From Pseudomonadota bacterium (lineage in GTDB: Bacteria; Pseudomonadota; Alphaproteobacteria; Rickettsiales; RGZB01): a stretch of DNA of 63,254 nt. The stretch is taken from the NCBI GenBank assembly GCA_010031735.1, contig RGZB01000005.1:1-63254 (forward strand), in the 5' to 3' direction. How positions within the stretch are numbered: the first letter of the stretch is position 1; each line of letters starts with the position of its first letter. Below, piece by piece: positions 18,753-27,137 of this stretch. A model generated the notes under the pieces. It ran no database searches. It saw nothing but the letters and a program-made list of their open reading frames with translations, and was not told the DNA's origin. The position numbers and the translations under genes were made by a program.

Positions 18753-19982
18753 TTAATGCGCGGTGGTACTACCGCTTGCGTTGCCACCGCTGATCTTGGA
18801 GTGCTGGTGGATCATGCTGATGAAGTAGGAGAGGTTTTCCACTTCCTGCTTTTCGTTTTCGGATAAGGTGAGCAAGCGCTGGATCATCTCTTTCGCCGGT
18901 TGGCGACGGTTCGGGTGTTCATGATCCATCTCGATCAACACACGCACGACGAGTTTCACGGCATCAAAGATGTCTTTCGGTAGTTCCGCACGCTCATAGA
19001 GTTTGCGGAAACCATCGCCCATCACGTCTGCCACCAGTTTCTTGACGTTGGCGACGGGCACATGGGTCACACGCGCGATACTGATCTCAAAGAGCGGCAG
19101 ATGCCCCATGCAGAGTGCAGAAATCGGTGAAAGCCTTCCTTGTTCTTCAAGTTTTTCGATGAGCATCGTGAGGCGTTCGCTCCGCATCACGAGATCCTGT
19201 GCGAGGTCGCTTGAGCGGTCCATCTCATCCACGATCTTGCGGATATCGCCCTCGGAACTAAGGCCTAAGAATTGCAGGGTAACGGCTTCGCGGCTTTTCT
19301 CGATGATGGATTTCAGTTCCGGGCTTTTATTGCCATATTTCTCGAGCAGGCGGTCTTGCAGAATATCCGATACGCGGGAGACGAGTTTCTCCACCAGTTT
19401 CACCGGGAGGTTTTCACGCGCCGCCAGACGTTCGGTGACGTCTTTGCTGGTCGTGAAGATATCGGCGGTTTTGGAAAGCGTCATCTCGCTGAATTTCACT
19501 TCAACGCGCGATAACATGTTCGAGACGACAGTCGCGTTTTTCGTATCGACCAACGCATCGGAGAGTTTTTCGGACACTTCGGAGCGATTAGAGATCGCCA
19601 GCAGGCGATCGGTGCTCTCGGTGCTTTTGATGATCTCGATCAGGTCGTCATCCATGAGCACTTCGGAATATTGCAATACCGGGATCGCGACCGCATCGGC
19701 ATCATGTGCCAGTTCAAGTACGATATCGCGCGGGATGTTCGGATTGTTCTTCACGTTTTCGGAAAGCGCGTGGCGTACGCTGATCTCGGCGTCTTTCAGG
19801 AGTGCGCGGAAAATCTGTTCCGCCATCTTCATCTGTTGTGCAGTGAATTCATTGCTGTTATAGCTCGAGGATATCTTGCCTAGCACCTCTACACGTACCG
19901 CAGGTGAAGGATTCTCAAGCAGATGTGCGACGTCCGTGGAGGAAAGCATAGGATGTTTGTTCTTTTCGCTAGCAGGAGCCAT
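18753..19982 (-). CDS. DUF2336 domain protein (paralog 1)
   Basis: VRVEVLGKISSSYN ... IPRDIVLELAHDADAVAIPVLQYSEVLMDDDLIEII pattern. Confidence 0.75.
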   Translation of the reverse strand: MAPASEKNKHPMLSSTDVAHLLENPSPAVRVEVLGKISSSYNSNEFTAQQMKMAEQIFRALLKDAEISVRHALSENVKNNPNIPRDIVLELAHDADAVAIPVLQYSEVLMDDDLIEIIKSTESTDRLLAISNRSEVSEKLSDALVDTKNATVVSNMLSRVEVKFSEMTLSKTADIFTTSKDVTERLAARENLPVKLVEKLVSRVSDILQDRLLEKYGNKSPELKSIIEKSREAVTLQFLGLSSEGDIRKIVDEMDRSSDLAQDLVMRSERLTMLIEKLEEQGRLSPISALCMGHLPLFEISIARVTHVPVANVKKLVADVMGDGFRKLYERAELPKDIFDAVKLVVRVLIEMDHEHPNRRQPAKEMIQRLLTLSENEKQEVENLSYFISMIHQHSKISGGNASGSTTAH

Positions 19983-20036
19983 AATGGAGCCATTCTAATG
20001 GTTGGAAGGTGCTTTTTGCAACCTTCTTTCAGGCTT

Positions 20037-21140
20037 TTATCGTGCGGAGAGTTGCTGAGCTTGCAGCAATTGGACGATATACGGCATGTTCGGGATGGTT
20101 TTATGATACCCGCGTTGCATCAGGCGGTCCACCACACGGCGTGCAAACGCCGGTGAGCCGGCAAACGCCTCTTCTTCGAGCGCCGAATTTAACAGCACTT
20201 CTGTTGCCTTCATCATATTTTCCGGCAGATGGCAGGCGCGGTATAGTGAATCGAAACCTTGCGCACTACCCTGACGCAGCAATTTGCGTGCATTCGAGGT
20301 CGGGATGCGGGCCAGTTCCGCCATCGCGCTTTCAAATAGCGGGAAATTCCCTTCGCAGAGTGCTCGGATCACGAGCGAATGGGTCAGCTGCTCGGTTTTG
20401 CCGAGATGTTCGGTCATCTCATGATGATCACGAGAAGCCCCATTCTTGCTGATCAATTCCACCGTTGCGCGTTCGCGCACATCATCGGCCAAGCGTTCTG
20501 CCGCCGGTGCCGACACACCATATTTGGTGGTGAGTTTGCGTTGCAGATTGAGTGTGAGCGATGTGATGAAACGCTGTGCGACCGTCAGCGACAGGCCACC
20601 CCGTTCGATCAATGCATCGAGCACGGTCTCGTTGCGGTTATATAGGTCGAACGCGCGTGTGATGCTGTGTTCGCTGATATCCGCCGTATTGTTGCTGAAG
20701 AGTGCGGTCGCAGCAGCCGTGTTCCCCGCTTCGACCAGTGAACCGGAGACGGCACTCGATAAGAATTTGCGTCGCGCGACTGCGATCAGTTTTTTGGTCT
20801 CACGCGTGCTGTGGATGATTTCTTGTAAGTCGTCATCGGTGAGCACGGGCGAGAATTCGAGCATCGGGGTAGAGACTTGTTCGACATCGCGCGCGAGTTT
20901 GAGCGCGATATCGCGCGGCAGGTCGCGGTTTTCTTTTAAGTGATTGGAGAGGATCGCGCGGATGCGCATCTCGACATCGTTCGCCAGCAGCAGAATAATT
21001 TCTTTTGCGATATGGCATTCGGATTCGGAGAATTTGCGATCATTGAAAGCGACAGCGATCTGCTCCGCCAGCACGGAACGTATCTCCGGTGTTGGCTGTT
21101 CTTTCAGAACAGCGAAATCGCTCAGTTTTAGCGCCTTCAT
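20037..21140 (-). CDS. DUF2336 domain protein (paralog 2)
   Basis: Colinear with 18753-19982: LPRDIALKLARDVEQVSTPMLEFSPVLTDDDLQEIIHST. Confidence 0.75.
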   Translation of the reverse strand: MKALKLSDFAVLKEQPTPEIRSVLAEQIAVAFNDRKFSESECHIAKEIILLLANDVEMRIRAILSNHLKENRDLPRDIALKLARDVEQVSTPMLEFSPVLTDDDLQEIIHSTRETKKLIAVARRKFLSSAVSGSLVEAGNTAAATALFSNNTADISEHSITRAFDLYNRNETVLDALIERGGLSLTVAQRFITSLTLNLQRKLTTKYGVSAPAAERLADDVRERATVELISKNGASRDHHEMTEHLGKTEQLTHSLVIRALCEGNFPLFESAMAELARIPTSNARKLLRQGSAQGFDSLYRACHLPENMMKATEVLLNSALEEEAFAGSPAFARRVVDRLMQRGYHKTIPNMPYIVQLLQAQQLSAR

Positions 21141-21383
21141 ACTCGATGCTCCCTTTTCCTCGCATCATTGCGCTGCGTAGTCGATCCCAAGGGCGTTCCT
21201 CCTCACCCTTTGAATCTGCAGCAAGCCTAGTTATAAGGCTCAAACCTTAACAAGTCGTTAACCTGCCATAGGCCCAACCCCTCGATCATAAATGCCACTA
21301 GGGATGTTGTAAACATGCAACAGCTGTGAATTACGCAATTTAAACAGAATGTTAATAAAAAATTAATCAATAGTATGAAAAAA

Positions 21384-21424
21384 GAAACACCCCTGGTGCA
21401 GTATTTCTGCATCAGGGGTGTTTC
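21384..21424 (-). terminator. rho-independent terminator downstream of ridA
   Basis: GAAACACCCCTGGTGCAG-TATTT-CTGCATCAGGGGTGTTTC (18-bp stem with one G/T pair), followed by TTTTTT on the minus strand. Confidence 0.85.
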
Positions 21425-21450
21425 AGTAAGTCTCTATTAGTAGAATGTTT

Positions 21451-21951
21451 TTACGCGATTTCGAAGATAGCGGCGACTTCTACGGCCGCATCGAGCGGCA
21501 GGGTGGCAACGCCATAAGCCACGCGCGCATGTTTACCGATCTCCTCGCCGAACAGGTCGATGAAGAGTTTCGAGGCACCGTTTGCGACCAGCTGCGGGCT
21601 TGTGAATTCCGGGGTCACCGCTACGAGCACTTCCAGTTTGAGTACTTTTTTCACGCGGGAAAGATTGCCATTCACGGCACTGTTCAAGCAGGAAAGCACG
21701 TTGATCGCGCAGACCTTCGCGGCCTCCTGTCCTTGCTCCTGCGAGACGTTCTTGCCGAGTTTTCCTGTATGCGAAAGCGCGCCGTCTTTAAATGGCAGTT
21801 GTCCGGAAACGATCACCTGATTACCACTCACCGTATACGGAACATAGAGTGCACCCGGCGGTGCTTTTGCTTCCGGCAGCGTCAGGTTCATGGATTTAAG
21901 GCGTTGGTTGATCTCGTCACTTGATAAGCGCACGGCAGCGGATGATGACAT
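21451..21951 (-). CDS. RidA/YjgF family protein
   Basis: VIVSGQLPF...GQEAAKVCAINVLSCLNSA...HARVAYGVATLPLDAAVEVAAI. Confidence 0.85.
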   Translation of the reverse strand: MSSSAAVRLSSDEINQRLKSMNLTLPEAKAPPGALYVPYTVSGNQVIVSGQLPFKDGALSHTGKLGKNVSQEQGQEAAKVCAINVLSCLNSAVNGNLSRVKKVLKLEVLVAVTPEFTSPQLVANGASKLFIDLFGEEIGKHARVAYGVATLPLDAAVEVAAIFEIA

Positions 21952-22214
21952 ATATATTCTCCTGTTAAAGTAGGTTCGGGCGGATGTTTCTGTTTAACGG
22001 GGGGCGTCCGAAAAAGCAACCGGTTCAGCATTGGAATTTAGGTAAAAAAGCCACAGATATCTATGTAAATTAACGAATTTTTAAGCTTTTGGTCACGAAA
22101 GGTTCACCTCATTGTAACAAAACTTTAACATTCGGTTGTTAGTTTGGGGATGTTTACGGAGGCGAACCGTATAGTAGATTCCTACTGTGCGGCCGCAGGA
22201 AAAGGAAAGAACAC

Positions 22215-22547
22215 ATGAAGACAGACATTTGTATCTATCGTTCTACAGTTAGTGCACTGCTTGTTGCAGTGGTCATTCTTTTTCCGGAAGGTGCAGTGTG
22301 GGCGCAGACCGCTGGCGGTACGCTCGATGCTGAACTGGGCGGCGGTCTGTGTAAGATTGTGAAGGCTCTGACCGGTCAGACGGGTCGTGCGATTGCCAGT
22401 ATCGGGATTTGTATCCTGGGTATCGGTGCATTCTTCGGCAAGGTCAACTGGGGTTTAGCGATGACGGTCTCAGTGGGCGTCATGGCGATGTTCTCATCCA
22501 TGAAAATTGCCAACATCTTTGCCGGAGGTACGGCGGTTACGTGTTAG
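22215..22547 (+). CDS. TrbC/VirB2 family pilin-like protein 1
   Basis: Signal peptide ending VWAQ, then LCKIVKALTGQTGRAIASIGICILGIGAFFGKVNWGLAM (VirB2 core with two TM segments). Confidence 0.8.
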   Translation: MKTDICIYRSTVSALLVAVVILFPEGAVWAQTAGGTLDAELGGGLCKIVKALTGQTGRAIASIGICILGIGAFFGKVNWGLAMTVSVGVMAMFSSMKIANIFAGGTAVTC

Positions 22548-22666
22548 TGAGAATGGCGAATTTTTCGCTGGCGGAGGCAGATATCTGCTAAACCGACAGC
22601 GGCGAATAAAGTGCGTAGTGTGTGTGGTTTAATATAAGTTGCTTAACGTTTAACAAGGAGAAAAAA

Positions 22667-23005
22667 ATGAAAGTAGTATTCAATCAGAACCTCATTTACC
22701 GTTTGGTGGTGAGTTTAGTGTTATCGGCACTTGTGCTGATGCCAGAGATGGCCTTCGCGCAAACAGCGGGTACGGGTGACCTTGATACGGTGACTGGTGC
22801 AAAAATGTGCTTAATCGTAAAAGCCCTGACCGGTCAGACCGGCCGTGCAATCGCAACCGTGGGTATCATCATCCTCGGTATCGGTGCATTCTTCGGTAAG
22901 GTCAACTGGGGTCTTGCAATTCTCGTCGCAGTCGGCGTGATCGCGATCTTCGCAGCAGCGAGCATCGTAGGCGCTATGGGTGCTGGCGGCAGCACGTGCA
23001 CATAA
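22667..23005 (+). CDS. TrbC/VirB2 family pilin-like protein 2
   Basis: AAGGAG SD, ATG at 22667; signal peptide ending FAQ, then MCLIVKALTGQTGRAIATVGIIILGIGAFFGKVNWGLAI. Confidence 0.82.
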   Translation: MKVVFNQNLIYRLVVSLVLSALVLMPEMAFAQTAGTGDLDTVTGAKMCLIVKALTGQTGRAIATVGIIILGIGAFFGKVNWGLAILVAVGVIAIFAAASIVGAMGAGGSTCT

Positions 23006-23030
23006 GAGTGCGCGTAAGTTAAAATGCAAC

Positions 23031-23058
23031 ATCAAGGCCACCTTCGGGTGGCCTTGAT
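23031..23058 (+). terminator. strong hairpin between VirB2-2 and VirB4
   Basis: ATCAAGGCCACC-TTCG-GGTGGCCTTGAT, perfect 12-bp stem with TTCG tetraloop, followed by TGTTTCT. Confidence 0.75.
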
Positions 23059-23114
23059 TGTTTCTAGCCTATTTTTATAGCGACGAACCCCCCACAATTT
23101 CTTATAATAACCGC

Positions 23115-25646
23115 ATGGCAAAAAAGAACCGAACGAACGAACAGCGGCAGCAGGTAAGCGAGAGCGAGTTCATCCCGCTGGCCTGCCACTTCGATCCCAA
23201 TACGCTCCTCACCAAGAATGGCGAGTTACTACAAACCATCAAGATCACCGGCTTCACCTACGAGAGCGTCTTTAACAACGACGGCAAGAAAACCACGCTC
23301 CGCCGTATGATACGTACGGCGATCGCCGAGAGTTTTACCTCGAACAATTATGCGCTCTGGATACACACCGTACGCCGCAAGAAAAACCTCAATGTCGGTG
23401 GGCAATATCGCCCTGGCAGTTTTGAGGAGTATGTCCACCAATCCTGGGTGAAGCGTAACGATTGGGAAAATAAATACGTCAACGAGCTCTATATCACCGT
23501 GGTACGTGAAGGGGAATCGTTCAAGCTGCACCCGGAGGAATATCCCCGCAGCTTCTTCTGGGGTGCGGAGCGCAAGAAGCGCATGAAGTTCATTGAGGAG
23601 GCCTTTGCAGAGATCAATGCGGTCGGGGATCGGATGCTGACGCGTCTACAGGAATTCGGTGCACGGCGCTTGACGATCAGCGAATACCAGGGGGTGAGTT
23701 ATTCCGAACCGATGCAATTCTTCGGGAAGATCATCAATCTGGTGGAAGAAGGGATGCCAGCACCCATCAGCGATATTTCCGAAGTGATCTGCACGCGTAA
23801 AATCGCGTTTGGCCATAACCTGCTTGAAGTGAAAGGTGAGAAAGACCGGTATTTCGGTGCGATGCTGACCGTGAAAGAATACCATGAGGTCAGTTCGACC
23901 GCGATCGACCGCTTCCTGCAGCTCGACCAGGAATTCATCATCACGGAAACATTCGATTTCATCAGTAACGACCGCGCGCTCGAAAGTTATGAGAAACAAA
24001 AAGAAATAATCGCCCTTTCCAACGACAAGCGTTTTGCCAAACTTTCCGGCATGGAAGATGTGATCGGTTCCCTTCGCGGCAAACCGATCGATTTCGGTGA
24101 ACACCAGATCAGTATCATGCTTTTCGATAAATCGATTGCAGGTTTAGAGGCGGAGATTCGTGGTATCTTCAAGGCATTCGGCGAGATCGGTATCGTGGCG
24201 GTGCGTGAAGACCTGATGATGGAAGATGCCTTCTGGGCACAACTTCCGGGTAACTTCCCGTTCCTGCGGCGTCTGTCGCCCATCAGTTCGAACCAGGTGG
24301 CGGGCTTCGCCTCGCTCTACAATTTCCCGGCGGGCAAGATCCAGGGTAATTACTGGGGTGCGGCGGTGGCGCTTCTTTATACCAAGGCCAAAACCCCGTA
24401 TTTCTTCAATTTCCACGACGGGGATAACGGCCATACCAGTATCATCGGACCCTTCGGTGCGGGGAAAACGGTGCTGCTCAATTTCCTGACCTCCGAGGCG
24501 CGGAAATTCAACAATCGTCTGTTCTTCTTTGATCAGCAGCGTGCCTCCGAACTTTTCCTGCGTGCGATCGGTGGTGATTATAAGCGTATCATGAAACAAC
24601 CGCAGAACCATGAACTCAAGATGAATCCGCTGCGGCTTCCGGACACGCCGCAAAACCGTAGCTTCCTGCGTGCCTTGCTGCTGTACATGGCGATGGACGA
24701 TAGCATGCATGTTTCACCCGAAGACTCTACACGTATCCATCAAGCGGTGGACCATATTTACCTGCTCGCGGAAAACGATCGCCGCCTGGCGAACGTGTTA
24801 CCAAAATTTTGGCCGGTTACGGGTGCAGGTCAATCAACACAAGCACCTTCTGCGTTCGAGAACGAACTCGCTTCTATCCAAGCGGGTGCGCGGGCGGTGC
24901 AATTACCGGATGGGTCCATCCAGCAACCGGCGTTACAAGAACTGACCACACCCGAACGTTTGGCGCAATGGTATGGAAACGGTAAATATGCCCACCTGTT
25001 CGACAACCCGACCGACGAAATGCGCTTCGATGGGTTGGTCTACGGTTTCGGCATGACGGAGATGGTGCAGGAAAAACGCCCCCTGATTCCGGTGCTATCG
25101 TACCTGCTCCACCGCATCAAGAATGCACTCGACGGCACCCCGACCATGCTGGTGCTGGACGAGGCGTGGTCATTGATTGACAATCCCGTATTCGCCCCCC
25201 ACGTAACCCACTGGCTCGATGATATGCGCAAGCATAACTGCATGGTGGTTCTGGCTACCGAATCCGTGGAAGACGCGAAAAATAGCAGTATTACCAAGGT
25301 GATGATGGATAAAATGGCCACCCGCATCTTCCTGCCGAACCCGCAGGCGACCCAGGCATATAATGATGTCTTCGGTCTGTCGGATGAGGAGTTTGTGGCC
25401 CTCAAATCCATGCGGTCGGACCGTCGGGAATTCTTGCTTAAACACCACCTGGACCATGTCATCGGAACCTTGGATTTGAGCGGAATGCATGATATAATAG
25501 CAGTACTTTCCGGTTCGAAAGAAAACGTATCCGTGATGTCTACCATTATGTTGGATGTGGGTACGGAGCCGGATCGTTGGTTACCGATATTCCGTGAACG
25601 GGTGATCGCGGAAGAGAACCGTAAAAACAAGGGACACGCGGCGTGA
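23115..25646 (+). CDS. virB4: VirB4-family type IV secretion ATPase
   Basis: Walker A GPFGAGKTVLL, Walker B MLVLDEAW, CagE/TrbE/VirB family layout. ORF-track start (23058, TTG) lies inside the upstream hairpin; ATG at 23115 is preferred. Confidence 0.92.
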   Translation: MAKKNRTNEQRQQVSESEFIPLACHFDPNTLLTKNGELLQTIKITGFTYESVFNNDGKKTTLRRMIRTAIAESFTSNNYALWIHTVRRKKNLNVGGQYRPGSFEEYVHQSWVKRNDWENKYVNELYITVVREGESFKLHPEEYPRSFFWGAERKKRMKFIEEAFAEINAVGDRMLTRLQEFGARRLTISEYQGVSYSEPMQFFGKIINLVEEGMPAPISDISEVICTRKIAFGHNLLEVKGEKDRYFGAMLTVKEYHEVSSTAIDRFLQLDQEFIITETFDFISNDRALESYEKQKEIIALSNDKRFAKLSGMEDVIGSLRGKPIDFGEHQISIMLFDKSIAGLEAEIRGIFKAFGEIGIVAVREDLMMEDAFWAQLPGNFPFLRRLSPISSNQVAGFASLYNFPAGKIQGNYWGAAVALLYTKAKTPYFFNFHDGDNGHTSIIGPFGAGKTVLLNFLTSEARKFNNRLFFFDQQRASELFLRAIGGDYKRIMKQPQNHELKMNPLRLPDTPQNRSFLRALLLYMAMDDSMHVSPEDSTRIHQAVDHIYLLAENDRRLANVLPKFWPVTGAGQSTQAPSAFENELASIQAGARAVQLPDGSIQQPALQELTTPERLAQWYGNGKYAHLFDNPTDEMRFDGLVYGFGMTEMVQEKRPLIPVLSYLLHRIKNALDGTPTMLVLDEAWSLIDNPVFAPHVTHWLDDMRKHNCMVVLATESVEDAKNSSITKVMMDKMATRIFLPNPQATQAYNDVFGLSDEEFVALKSMRSDRREFLLKHHLDHVIGTLDLSGMHDIIAVLSGSKENVSVMSTIMLDVGTEPDRWLPIFRERVIAEENRKNKGHAA

Positions 25647-27085
25647 GAGTTGGCACTTCGACGCAGGGTCCAAACCAAGAGCACGGTATGATGCGCCCGC
25701 GTGTTGCTGTCACCTTATTCCCACTGATAGTGCTGGTATTTTCATTGCTGTTCACGGCGATGCCGGAATCGGCGTCGGCCACTACCACCTATACTTATAC
25801 CTGTGATGGGTTTGCCCTCCAGGACAACCACGCGGAAAGTCTCAACAACTGCGCCAGTATCATCAATAACTCCAACGGCTGGGGTATTTTTGCAGGTTCC
25901 GTCTGTGTGATACGCGCCGCGATGGCGGACTCCATGTTCCGCATGTATTGCGACCTCATGACGAAGATCAAGCCGTATTTTATTATCGGACTCACGATCT
26001 ATATCATTTTCTACGCCATCGCCTTCATGTTCGATATCGGCGAGGATTCCGGTAAAAAGCCAGGGCCTACGTTTATCATACGGGTGACGAAAGTGCTTGC
26101 TATCATGGCCATCGCGTTCAAGCCGGAAGTGTTCTATTTCATGCTTTACCGCCTTATCATCTACGGGGTGCTCGATGGGGTTTCCGACCTGCTCATCAGT
26201 ACCAGTTCGTGGCTCAGTTCTTCCGCCGCAACGTCGGGGATGACAGGTTCGATGGTGATCTTCAACAACCTCGATGTGGTATGGGAAACAGTGGTGGGTA
26301 CCGGCTTCGTGATCGCCATGTCTGCCCTGGCGGTGGCACTGATCATCACGGGTATCGGTTCTTTCATCGGATTCATCATTTTCTCTGCCATCATCGCGAC
26401 GATCATGGCGTTCTTACGTGCAGTGGTGGGATACGTCACCGCACTCGTGGCACTCACCTTCCTCCTGATGTTCACGCCACTCTTCATGACCTTGCTCCTA
26501 TTCCGCCGTACCAAAGAATTGTTCGAAGGTTGGGTATCGAGCTTGGTTTCCTACACCCTGCAGCCGATCATCGTGTTGTTCTTCCTGTTCCTGGTGGGTG
26601 AAGTCCAGGACGTGAGCCGTGCGATGAAGGACGTCGCCGATAGTTTCCAAGCGGACAGTAACGGTACCTATGAGAAGAAAACCCTTTTCGTGAGTGCGAA
26701 GATGAATGCACCGAAGATCATCCCGCTCACCGGTGCGGATACGGAACCGAGCGTGGGTTCGTTCCTTGCCGGTATCGTGAACATGCTGTTTTACGGTATC
26801 GCGTTCCTGGTGCTCGATCTGGTACTTTCCTCGTTCCTGAAGATGATACCGCAGATATCGGTCACGCTCGCACAGTTCGGTGGTAGGCCGGGTGCATTGT
26901 TTGTTGTTGGTGGTGGTGGCGGCGGCGGCGGGCCGGATAAAAGCATGGGCAGCCTCATGGATATCGGTAAAGCGGCTGCAGGTTCTGGTGAGAAAAATAC
27001 GGCTGCCAGTGTGCTACGACAAAAACTCTCCGATGGTCGCAGGGGTATAAGTTCGGAAGAGCGCAAAAAAATGGAAGATAAGTAG
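25643..27085 (+). CDS. VirB6/TrbL family type IV secretion membrane protein
   Basis: Signal peptide, multiple TM helices, position after virB4. Start may be GTG 25643 or an ATG near 25688. Confidence 0.82.
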   Translation: MRVGTSTQGPNQEHGMMRPRVAVTLFPLIVLVFSLLFTAMPESASATTTYTYTCDGFALQDNHAESLNNCASIINNSNGWGIFAGSVCVIRAAMADSMFRMYCDLMTKIKPYFIIGLTIYIIFYAIAFMFDIGEDSGKKPGPTFIIRVTKVLAIMAIAFKPEVFYFMLYRLIIYGVLDGVSDLLISTSSWLSSSAATSGMTGSMVIFNNLDVVWETVVGTGFVIAMSALAVALIITGIGSFIGFIIFSAIIATIMAFLRAVVGYVTALVALTFLLMFTPLFMTLLLFRRTKELFEGWVSSLVSYTLQPIIVLFFLFLVGEVQDVSRAMKDVADSFQADSNGTYEKKTLFVSAKMNAPKIIPLTGADTEPSVGSFLAGIVNMLFYGIAFLVLDLVLSSFLKMIPQISVTLAQFGGRPGALFVVGGGGGGGGPDKSMGSLMDIGKAAAGSGEKNTAASVLRQKLSDGRRGISSEERKKMEDK

Positions 27086-27137
27086 GGCTAATAAGAGCCT
27101 ATACGCTACCAATCCTTTTTGTGTATGCTGACCTGCT

